38,373 nt of DNA from an uncultured bacterium (GTDB taxonomy: Bacteria; Planctomycetota; UBA1135; GCA-002686595): positions 1 to 38,373 of the forward strand of contig CALCXM010000138.1 of assembly GCA_937905825.1 (NCBI GenBank), in the 5' to 3' direction. Positions 8,231 to 15,353 of this stretch are shown here, piece after piece; the first letter of the stretch is position 1; each line of letters starts with the position of its first letter. The notes beneath the pieces were generated by a model, which was not told where the DNA came from, ran no database searches, and saw only the letters and a program-made list of their open reading frames with translations. Position numbers and translations under genes: made by a program.

Positions 8231-10090
8231 ATGATTCGACAGATCCTACGGGGAGCCCTGATGGTCCTCGGCCTCCTGCCCGGCGCCTACTCAATGCAAG
8301 CTTGCACGGGCTGCACACCCCTGACCGACCTCGGCCCTGGACTCTACCTCGGCAGCTACGAAGGCGGTCTCTACAGTGCCGGACTCAACCTCCCTCCCCC
8401 AGCCCACCAGGTGGCAGCGGATGGTGCCTCCGCGAGTGTGGTTCCCCGGGATGCGAGCGGTGCGCCAGATCCCACTGGGAGGATAGCGTTCGTTTCGATC
8501 TCCATGTCGAACTGCAATCAAGAGTTCTCTGCCTTCGAGCGCCGCGCTGACTTGGACGAACATCGGGCCGCTAGCTTGACCGTTTTCAATGGAGCCGAGT
8601 CCAACCAGGCCATGGATGTTATTTCCAACCCGAACGCCGGCTACTGGAACAACCTCGCTGCCAGACTCCTCGCGGACGGAATCAGCCCCGCTCAAGTTCA
8701 AGTGGTCTGGATCAAGGTGGCCGACTTGGGCCCTGCGAGCACGGTATTCCCGGACCACGCCAATGACTTGAAGGCGAACACGACCGCGGTGCTGCAGATT
8801 CTGAAAAGCAAGTACCCGAACTTGGCCATCGCCTACCTATCGAGCCGCGTCTACGGGGGAAACTCACCTGATCCCCTTCGCAGCGAGCCCCTGTCCTACG
8901 AGACGGGATTTGCAGTCAAGTGGCTGATCGAGGCCCAGATCGCGGGCGCTCCCGCGCTCAACCATGACCCGCTGTCTGGACCAGTCGTGGCGCCCGTCGT
9001 GATCTGGGGCCCCTACCTCTGGGCAAATGGAACGACTCCACGTCTAGATGGACTGGTGTGGCTGCCCGCGGACTTTGAAGGGGATGGTGTCCATCCCTCC
9101 CCTTCAGGGGAACAAAAAGTGGCAGCGCTGCTTGAAGAGCTCTTCCATGGAAACGCCTCGCACGTTCAGTGGTTCGGGAAACCGACAGGTGCACGGCTAG
9201 TTTCCTTGGATGCCATTGCGGACGCTAGGGTCGATGGGAATCAGGTCAACATCAACTATGGTTCCAGCGCGACTCTCAACTTGAGTGGTCCCTTGCAGCG
9301 ATCGTTTATCAAGTTCGACCTCACGGGAATTCAAGGAACGATCTCCGCGGCCAAGCTGAGCCTGATGGCTCCGGCCACCAGTGGGAACACCCCAGGAACC
9401 CAATTGCAAGGTGTCAGCGACACCTCTTGGCAGGAAGGGCTCGTGACCTTCACGAATGCCCCGGCCATAGACGGGCAAGTTCACGGACAACTGCCAAAAA
9501 TCAGTCGAGGAGCGGCCGTCTCCTTTGACGTGCTGGCGGACGTCTTGGCAAGCCCCGGTGGACTCCTGAGCTTCGCTCTCCTGGACGCCTCGGGGCAGGC
9601 CTCACAAAAGCGCTACCTAAGCCGCGAAGGGGGCGGCGCACCTCGACTTGTCTTGACCTTGGAACCGCCTTGTGACGAGCCGGGCATCCCCTATTGTCGC
9701 AGCTTGGAGAACAGTTCCGGTCAGTACGCCGAACTCTCCTTAAGCGGGACTGCCAGCATCACGTCAAACAACCTCGTCCTGCAGGCCTATGGACTCCCCA
9801 GTAGTGTTCCCGCGCTGACCTTCTATGGCTTTGCCAGCGCCCAGGTTCCTTTCGGCGAAGGGTTGCTGTGCGTGTCTAGTCCGCTAGCCCGACTCAACCC
9901 AGCTTCGCAGTCCACCTCATCCGGGGTCTTCACTCGAGCGTTCAACTGGAACGCGCCCCCTCTCTCAGCGGGCCCGTTTGGCGTCACTGCAGGAGACACC
10001 GTCTACTTTCAATGCTGGTACCGCGACGTGACCGGCGGCCCAGCGGGGTTCAATCTATCGGATGGAACCCAGGTGCTGCTTTGCCCATAG
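8231..10090 (+). CDS. Exported SGNH-like hydrolase with CBM96/DNRLRE domain and shared C-terminal module
   Basis: A 619-residue exported protein in three parts. After a signal peptide (hydrophobic core LMVLGLLPGAYS) comes a ~290-residue SGNH-like region with SMSN at 91-94 in the place of the usual GDS block and DGVHPS near 285-290, which would supply the catalytic Asp and His. Residues ~318-475 look like a CBM96/DNRLRE beta-sandwich (DAIADARVDGNQVNINYGSS, then SFIKFDLTGIQGTISAAKLS). The last ~138 residues are the module shared with two other proteins here (PFGEGLLCVSSPLARL, QCWYRD, GFNLSDG). An esterase acting on an extracellular polysaccharide is likely (inference). It stands alone and converges on folE. 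Confidence 0.82.
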   Translation: MIRQILRGALMVLGLLPGAYSMQACTGCTPLTDLGPGLYLGSYEGGLYSAGLNLPPPAHQVAADGASASVVPRDASGAPDPTGRIAFVSISMSNCNQEFSAFERRADLDEHRAASLTVFNGAESNQAMDVISNPNAGYWNNLAARLLADGISPAQVQVVWIKVADLGPASTVFPDHANDLKANTTAVLQILKSKYPNLAIAYLSSRVYGGNSPDPLRSEPLSYETGFAVKWLIEAQIAGAPALNHDPLSGPVVAPVVIWGPYLWANGTTPRLDGLVWLPADFEGDGVHPSPSGEQKVAALLEELFHGNASHVQWFGKPTGARLVSLDAIADARVDGNQVNINYGSSATLNLSGPLQRSFIKFDLTGIQGTISAAKLSLMAPATSGNTPGTQLQGVSDTSWQEGLVTFTNAPAIDGQVHGQLPKISRGAAVSFDVLADVLASPGGLLSFALLDASGQASQKRYLSREGGGAPRLVLTLEPPCDEPGIPYCRSLENSSGQYAELSLSGTASITSNNLVLQAYGLPSSVPALTFYGFASAQVPFGEGLLCVSSPLARLNPASQSTSSGVFTRAFNWNAPPLSAGPFGVTAGDTVYFQCWYRDVTGGPAGFNLSDGTQVLLCP

Positions 10091-10131
10091 ACACGGATCG
10101 AGGGTCGTTCCCGTCGAACTAGGCACTATTT

Positions 10132-10148
10132 CCAGGCGCGGGGCCTGG
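10132..10148. terminator. Hairpin between convergent genes
   Basis: CCAGGC (10132-10137) pairs with GCCTGG (10143-10148) across a five-base loop between the stop of the SGNH-like gene and the stop of folE. Neither side has a U-tract, so termination here is only possible. Confidence 0.3.
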
Positions 10149-10185
10149 CGCTAGCTGGGAGTGCACCGCCCCCTCGCCTTGGTCA

Positions 10186-10752
10186 TTAGTGCGCCGTCCG
10201 ACCAATCAGGGTTTGGAACTCCGTGCGCGTCGCTAAGTCGCTGCGGAAGCAGCCCAGGACGGAGGAGGTCGTCATCAGGGAGTTTTGCTTCTCGACGCCG
10301 CGCATCATCATGCAGAGGTGCTTGCTTTCGATGACGACGCCGACACCCTGAGCATCCACGGCTTTCTGAATGTCCTTGGCGATGTCCGAGGTCAGGCGCT
10401 CTTGGATCTGCAGCCGGCGCGCATGGTAGTCGACGATGCGCGCTAGCTTGGACAGGCCGAGCACTTGGTGCTTGCTGATGTAGCCGATGTGGCAGCGGCC
10501 GAAGAAGGGCAACATGTGGTGCTCGCACATGGAGTACAACTCGATGTCCCGAGCGATGATCATGTTGTTCGCTTCCGACTGGAAGATCGCGCCATTGATC
10601 AAGGTGTCCAAGTCTGCGCGATAGCCCGAGGTCAGGAACTCCATGGACTTCGCCACCCGCTGCGGGGTTTTGAGAAGGCCCTCGCGATCCGGATCCTCCC
10701 CTAGTTCGATCAGGAGCTCACGGATCAATTCGGCGACACGTTCTTGGTTCAT
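10186..10752 (-). CDS. folE: GTP cyclohydrolase I
   Basis: This 188-residue protein converts GTP to 7,8-dihydroneopterin triphosphate, the first step to folates and other pteridines, in the cytoplasm. Zinc-site residues are visible in [10 protein letters not shown] and in [10 protein letters not shown]; the substrate-site stretch [20 protein letters not shown] is fully typical. Length matches the family (about 180-220). Its ATG shares one base with the folK stop (TGATG), so it is the last gene of a four-gene pteridine operon. Confidence 0.97.
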   Translation of the reverse strand: MNQERVAELIRELLIELGEDPDREGLLKTPQRVAKSMEFLTSGYRADLDTLINGAIFQSEANNMIIARDIELYSMCEHHMLPFFGRCHIGYISKHQVLGLSKLARIVDYHARRLQIQERLTSDIAKDIQKAVDAQGVGVVIESKHLCMMMRGVEKQNSLMTTSSVLGCFRSDLATRTEFQTLIGRTAH

Positions 10753-11288
10753 CAGCGATCTGCTTTTGACGGAGAGTTGTTTGAAGAAGCGTCCAGCACT
10801 TGGCGGAGGCGGTTCGTGATTCGGTGATCGGGCTCGAGGCGTTCGAGGGCCTGCGCAGTTGGAACGAGCCCGAGGGAGGCCAAAGTGTCCCCCGCGAGCT
10901 CGGCCAGAGGTTGCCAGAGAAAGGGCCGCTTGGGAATGTCGGGGTCGGGCAACTGCAAGTCGGAGTCCTGGGACACGGTCGCGCCGTGCAAGACGAGGTC
11001 CAGGTCAATCGGGCGCGCGGCGTGGCGGTCAGACTCGCGACGCCGGCCCAATTGGTGCTCGATTGGTCGCAGCAAGTCGCGCTTGAGCTCCTGAGGGCTC
11101 AGGCTGGAATGGGCCTGCCAAACCCCATTGAGGAAGCGATCTTGCTCGGGCCGTTCTGCAGGTGCCGACCAAAAAAAGGTGGAGCACGCGCTCACTTGCA
11201 GACGTTCCAAGAGCAGCTCCAGGGCTCGAACAACATTCTCCTCGGGATCGATGTTGGAGCCCACGGCGATGTAGATCGCGTTCTTCAT
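10752..11288 (-). CDS. folK: 2-amino-4-hydroxy-6-hydroxymethyldihydropteridine pyrophosphokinase (HPPK)
   Basis: A 178-residue enzyme that transfers pyrophosphate from ATP to 6-hydroxymethyl-7,8-dihydropterin. It opens with [16 protein letters not shown], has the [17 protein letters not shown] segment, and carries the Mg/ATP signature [11 protein letters not shown]. The ATG at 11288 is chosen over an upstream in-frame start at 11324 because the family begins directly before the IAVGSN strand. It lies 42 bases after folB and overlaps folE by one base. Confidence 0.95.
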   Translation of the reverse strand: MKNAIYIAVGSNIDPEENVVRALELLLERLQVSACSTFFWSAPAERPEQDRFLNGVWQAHSSLSPQELKRDLLRPIEHQLGRRRESDRHAARPIDLDLVLHGATVSQDSDLQLPDPDIPKRPFLWQPLAELAGDTLASLGLVPTAQALERLEPDHRITNRLRQVLDASSNNSPSKADR

Positions 11289-11330
11289 GGATTCAGGAAT
11301 CGAGCGGGCCGCTATTTTTGGCACAGGCTC

Positions 11331-11684
11331 CTAGCTCCGGGTGCGGGAGATCTCGACGGAGACCGTTCGTGCGAAACGCAGGGCGCCTGGCTTGTCCAAG
11401 CGAACGTCCACCTGCTGCACCCGCTCGTCCTTCAAACAGACCTGTGCGACTTCTTCAGCGAGGCGCTCGAGCAGAAAGCAGGAGGAGCCCGCAACGAGGT
11501 CCATGATCTCCAACTTGATCGTTTTGTAGTTGACCGTATCGGCCACATCGTCGCTGCGCCCAGCCGCGCGCAGGTCCGCGTGCAAGGTGATCTGGAACAG
11601 GACGTCCTGTTGCTTTTCGCGTTCCTCGGGATTCAACCCGATGATGCAACGCAGATGGAGGTCCTCGATTCTGATCTTATCCAT
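11331..11684 (-). CDS. folB: Dihydroneopterin aldolase
   Basis: A 117-residue enzyme that cleaves 7,8-dihydroneopterin to 6-hydroxymethyldihydropterin and glycolaldehyde. It starts DKIRIEDLHLRCIIGLNPEE, with the conserved Glu of the active site, contains VNYKTIKLEIMDLV, and ends with the strand VDVRLDKPGALRFA carrying the conserved Lys. Length matches FolB (about 120). Its start overlaps the end of the upstream reductase gene by eight bases, so they are cotranscribed. Confidence 0.94.
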   Translation of the reverse strand: MDKIRIEDLHLRCIIGLNPEEREKQQDVLFQITLHADLRAAGRSDDVADTVNYKTIKLEIMDLVAGSSCFLLERLAEEVAQVCLKDERVQQVDVRLDKPGALRFARTVSVEISRTRS

Positions 11685-12459
11685 ATAGCTTCCCGTGGAG
11701 GTGACGACCCCCGTCTACGAACATGATTTGGCCTGTGACGAATTCACTGGTCAGCAAGAAGAGCGCCGCCGCGCTGATGTCCTCGGGAGTTCCCGTGCGT
11801 CGCATGGGGATCTCCTGGGCCAGGGCGGCGAATTGTTCGAGGGACTTGCCATCCGCCGGCAGGACCGCCCCCGGGGCGAGTCCGTTGACCGCAATGCGTG
11901 GAGCAAAGGTGAGCGCCATGGAACGGGTCAAGTCCGCCAGCATGCGCTTTGACAAGTGATAGGCCAGGTGCTCCTCATCCGGCCCGCTGATCTTCGAGTC
12001 CAACAGATTCAAGATCTGGCGCGCCTCGGGCAACTCGCTAAAGGCTCTGGCGAGCAAGAGTGGCGCCACGGCGTGCAGTTGAACGTTTTCCTGAATGTCC
12101 TCGGCGCGCAAGTCCATCAGCGTCGACGCATCGAAGATGGAAGCGTTGCAGACCAAGGCATTGAGCCCCCCGGACAACTTCGCCGCTTCTTGAATCAAGC
12201 GCGGACAAGCTAGCGGGTCACTCAAGTCGGCGGCCAAGGCCCAAGCTTTGCGGCCCATCTTGCGAAGCACCGCGACCAACTCTTCGGCGGCTTCCTGGGA
12301 GCTTCGGTAGTGAACGATCACATCCCAGCCCGCCGCCCCAAGCCTCAGGGCGATGGCCGCGCCGAGCCGTCGAGCGCCACCGGTGATGAGCACGGTCCCC
12401 GCTGCACGCTCGCTTTGCGCCGCGGGCTGTTCTGGGTTGGATTCGGGCGTTGCGGCCAT
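11677..12459 (-). CDS. folM: Pteridine reductase-type SDR (FolM/PTR1-like)
   Basis: A 260-residue short-chain dehydrogenase. The cofactor motif is TGGARRLG at 26-33, the TGxxxRxG form of pteridine reductases rather than the classical TGxxxGxG. In place of the usual catalytic Ser it has Asp154 (LNLLDSKISG), followed at the spacing of trypanosomatid PTR1 by Tyr167 and Lys171 (YHLSK). These features support NADPH-dependent reduction of dihydrofolate, dihydromonapterin or related pterins. It is the first gene of folM-folB-folK-folE. The frame stays open to 12594, but the upstream part is Arg/Ser-rich and unlike a protein, so I start at 12459. The gene symbol is by analogy. Confidence 0.85.
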   Translation of the reverse strand: MAATPESNPEQPAAQSERAAGTVLITGGARRLGAAIALRLGAAGWDVIVHYRSSQEAAEELVAVLRKMGRKAWALAADLSDPLACPRLIQEAAKLSGGLNALVCNASIFDASTLMDLRAEDIQENVQLHAVAPLLLARAFSELPEARQILNLLDSKISGPDEEHLAYHLSKRMLADLTRSMALTFAPRIAVNGLAPGAVLPADGKSLEQFAALAQEIPMRRTGTPEDISAAALFLLTSEFVTGQIMFVDGGRHLHGKLYG

Positions 12460-12837
12460 TCGGAAGAGTCTAGGAGCCCCGGTCACAGATTGCGATCCGT
12501 GAGCGACCGATCCTCGACCCCATCTCTGCAGCGTGCCTCGTTCCCGAATGGCATCTGCCCCAGGGGGACTCGCCACGGCTCGATCTCGGCCCAATGTTCG
12601 GCGCCTCAGGAACCGTGCTTTGTCGGCTAGAACGCTAGCCCCTTCCGCTGTTGCGTCCCTTTAGCAGTGCTTTCAATCGGCCTTTCACGGCGACAAACGG
12701 ACCCGAGTGTCGTGACACACCCATCCTGCTTGGGGACCCACAGGCCGCTTGGGGCAGGCCCTCAGCAACCTTTCTGGAATGGCGAATGCCCCGGCCTACA
12801 CTTCAGTTCGGCGCACAGACTTCGTGCCCGGGCGCGA
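12460..12837. other. Intergenic region between folM and the chemoreceptor
   Basis: A 378-base gap that must hold the promoter of the pteridine operon (minus strand) and the 3' end of the chemoreceptor transcript. I see no strong promoter, terminator hairpin or small gene in it; open frames here are Arg/Ser/Pro-rich and unconvincing. Confidence 0.5.
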
Positions 12838-13848
12838 CTAGGTTCGAAACTGCCCGACCAGCTCGGAGAGATTTTCCGCCAACCGAGAGAGTTCATCACT
12901 TGCACGGCGAGCCTGTTCGACACCGGAAGCTGTCTTCTGCGCGCCGGTGCTCACATCCGCAATCGTCACAGCAATCTCGCCAGTCGCCTCCGCGGTTTGC
13001 GTCACGCTGATCGAGACTTCCTCTGTGGCCTGACTGGTTCGAGTCATGCTCTCGGCTAGCTTGCGGGTCGTCGTGCTTTGCTTCTCGACCTCGGCGGCGA
13101 TTCCCTTGGAGGCACCACTCACCGATTCAATCACGCTGCCGATCATCCCGATGGCTTCCACGGAGTCCACCGATGAAGATTGGAGGGCCTCAATTCGCGT
13201 ACGGATGTCCAAGGTGGCCTCCGCCGTTTGCTTGGCGAGCACTTTAACTTCGCTCGCAACCACTCCAAAGCCCTTGCCAGCCTCCCCTGCTCGGGCCGCT
13301 TCGATCGTCGCGTTCAAGGCGAGCAGGTTGGTCTGCTCGGCGATGTCTTGAATTGTTTCGATCACCTTGCCGATCGCTTCGGCAGCGACGCCTAAACGGC
13401 CGACCTTCTCGTTGCTGTTCAGAACCAAGGTAGCGGCTGCTGCCACGTCCTCGGATGCCTTTTCGGCATTGGTCGCTATGTCGGAAATGCTCGCATTGAG
13501 TTGCTCCACGGATTCAGTCGCCGTCCGAATGTTCTGGGTGATCCGCTCCGAGGTGCGCGCAATGGTGCCCATCGTCCCATCCATCTCCTCGATAGCTGCA
13601 GCACCCGCATTGGATTGATCCGCCATGGAATTGGAGGTCTCCGCCATGTCGGATGCAGTCGAGGAGAGTTCCGTGGCCGCGCCCGCGAGCACCACCGTGC
13701 TCTCCGATACCGCTCGAATGGCGACACGGATCTTCTCGACGAAGGCGTTGAAGTGCTCGCCGAGCTCCCCGAATTCGTCGTTGCGCCTGCTATCGATTCG
13801 CTGGGTGAGGTCCCCGTCTCCTTCTGCCACGTCCCGCATGCGCCCCAC
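12838..13848 (-). CDS. Methyl-accepting chemotaxis protein, cytoplasmic part (HAMP plus signalling domain)
   Basis: This 336-residue frame, from its first ATG, begins inside a HAMP domain (MRDVAEGDGDLTQRID, EFGELGEHFNAFV) and continues as a long coiled-coil signalling domain. The hairpin tip is QDIAEQTNLLALNATIEAAR followed by AGKGFGVVASEVKVLA, which binds CheA/CheW. It lacks its own sensor and membrane part, which lie in another frame just upstream (13892-14581). Its frame is open beyond the ATG up to the T6 tract, encoding NLLFISSFSRGIRSVVGR, the missing end of the second membrane helix and the start of HAMP. Removing one T from the tract joins both parts into one ~580-residue receptor. Confidence 0.85.
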   Translation of the reverse strand: MGRMRDVAEGDGDLTQRIDSRRNDEFGELGEHFNAFVEKIRVAIRAVSESTVVLAGAATELSSTASDMAETSNSMADQSNAGAAAIEEMDGTMGTIARTSERITQNIRTATESVEQLNASISDIATNAEKASEDVAAAATLVLNSNEKVGRLGVAAEAIGKVIETIQDIAEQTNLLALNATIEAARAGEAGKGFGVVASEVKVLAKQTAEATLDIRTRIEALQSSSVDSVEAIGMIGSVIESVSGASKGIAAEVEKQSTTTRKLAESMTRTSQATEEVSISVTQTAEATGEIAVTIADVSTGAQKTASGVEQARRASDELSRLAENLSELVGQFRT

Positions 13849-13891
13849 GACTGAACGAATCCCGCGCGAGAAGGAGCTGATAAAAAGGAGA

Positions 13892-14581
13892 TTAAAAAAC
13901 CAGCAAGGCGATCATCGTGATCACTCCCACAGTCAGCATCCCTGTGACGGCGGCCTCCGCATGGTCTACTGATTTGACGACGGCGGCTGTTGTTTGATGC
14001 GCGTGTTCGCTGGTCGCGGCCATCGCTCGGGCGATACGAGCCTCTTGGGCCGCCTGCAGTCGATCGATCTGATCGGTCATGGCCTCAAAGGCTGCCAAGC
14101 GCTCGGGAGCCGACGCGATCAGAGCGGGTCGGGCGTCGGGAGCTACACCGCTGGACAGCGAATCTTCCAGCAACGCGCTCCACTCCCCATACAACGACTC
14201 TGTCTTCTTCCAGGTCGACAGCACGGAATTGTCGAATTCCGCGGAGGCCAGGGTCAGTCGTTCGTGAACCTGAACCAGGTTCTCCCGGGCGCTCGCAACG
14301 GCAGCTGCGTAGGTCGCGGAGTCGGTCGACAGCAGGGCACTCCCTTCTGCGAGGACGGCTTGATAGCCATCCCGGTCCGCATTGAGCAACCCATGGATGC
14401 TAGCGTTCAAGCGGTTCAACTCTGGCATGCGTTCCGCGGCCAACACGACAAGCTCCTCGTCGTGAAACTCTTGCAGGAAGCTGCCCAAGTCCGAGATGGA
14501 CACGGATGCGTAGGTGAGCACCCCCGCCGTCACGAGCAGACTCGAGGACGTCAGGAAGAGTAGCGACTGCTTGAGGTTCAT
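13892..14581 (-). CDS. Methyl-accepting chemotaxis protein, sensor and membrane part (interrupted)
   Basis: The N-terminal 229 residues of a chemoreceptor. A first membrane helix follows MNLKQSLLFL; residues ~30-200 form a helical periplasmic four-helix-bundle-like sensor, and the second membrane helix (VTGMLTVGVITMIALLVF) runs straight into a TAA at 13894-13892. The stop lies at a run of six T on the coding strand (13899-13894); with one T fewer the reading continues into the HAMP domain downstream. I start at 14581, where the signal-anchor begins; the frame is open to 14935 but that part is unlike a protein. As it stands the protein would be a membrane sensor without output. The ligand is unknown. 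Confidence 0.8.
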   Translation of the reverse strand: MNLKQSLLFLTSSSLLVTAGVLTYASVSISDLGSFLQEFHDEELVVLAAERMPELNRLNASIHGLLNADRDGYQAVLAEGSALLSTDSATYAAAVASARENLVQVHERLTLASAEFDNSVLSTWKKTESLYGEWSALLEDSLSSGVAPDARPALIASAPERLAAFEAMTDQIDRLQAAQEARIARAMAATSEHAHQTTAAVVKSVDHAEAAVTGMLTVGVITMIALLVF

Positions 14582-15353
14582 ATGTCCGCTCGCACGGTGG
14601 GCCCGATCGGGCGGGTGTTGGGGTTCAACTGGGTCTGGCCTTGCGATCGACGGGATGTGGACGGCACTTGATGAGCAATCCCGATGGCGGGACGTGCCAA
14701 GAGCCATTCCAGTTTCTGTTCTGAGCGATGCCCAACACAGGCTCCATAGACCCGGCGAAACCCCTGGGTGAGTCAGAACTCGTTTCGGGGTTGAGGACCG
14801 ACGAAGGGCCCCCTGTTCCGGCGGCGGGCTGCTCGTTTGCAACTCGAGCAAAACAGAGAACCAGCCGCTCGAGTCTGGTTCCCACTCTGATCCGACAGCA
14901 CCCGCACGTGCTTCGACCGAGGGCCCAAACCGCATTGAATGGGAGCCATGGCCTTGCTGCCCGGACCTAGGCGAACTCGGGGGTCACAAAAAGGCTCGCT
15001 CCCGTGCCATGCAGTGCACTTCATGGCCAGGTCGCCTGCAGGTACCGGGGAGGGGGAAAGCCGGCGATTAATCAGCGATATATACCGCTGACTGTTTGGC
15101 AAGGGTGTGTGGACTGTAAAACGGCGATAGCGAAGGTTGAGGGTACCCCCTACCGTTGAGCCCCTGGCAGCCCAACAGCCTGGCCTTTGAGAGGGACCAG
15201 AACGATGGGCTCGTCGCACTGACAATTCGTACCTTCGAGGATCGCTAATGTGCGAGCACTGCTCATCGAAAGGGGGAATGCCGAAAGGCAGGACGCCAGA
15301 CGCCAAGCGCTGCCCAGTGGTCCGGGTCCTCGTTCAACACTCAGGAAGAACCC
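14582..15353. other. Long intergenic region upstream of chemoreceptor and subtilase
   Basis: A 772-base region between divergent genes with no convincing coding frame. It contains the inverted repeat at 15072-15091 and a structured-looking leader just before the subtilase: a GAAA-capped hairpin TGCC-GAAA-GGCA at 15279-15290 followed directly by GGACGC at 15291-15296. A Shine-Dalgarno AGGA at 15343-15346 serves the subtilase ATG at 15354. Confidence 0.6.
15072..15091. promoter_or_regulatory. Inverted repeat with AT-rich centre
   Basis: TCAGCG (15072-15077) and CGCTGA (15086-15091) flank the AT-rich ATATATAC. It lies in the divergent region between the chemoreceptor and the subtilase, about 260 bases upstream of the subtilase. 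It could be an operator over a -10 region; no matching -35 element was found. Confidence 0.3.

Noticed and set aside
10800..11726. 308-codon plus-strand frame across folK and folB
   Set aside because: Both genes below it are unambiguous; the frame is an antisense shadow.
13888..13902. Programmed -1 frameshift at TTTTTTA in the chemoreceptor
   Set aside because: The heptamer is present but in the wrong phase (GTT-TTT-TAA), and a -1 shift would not lead into the HAMP frame; a +1 shift or loss of one T is needed.
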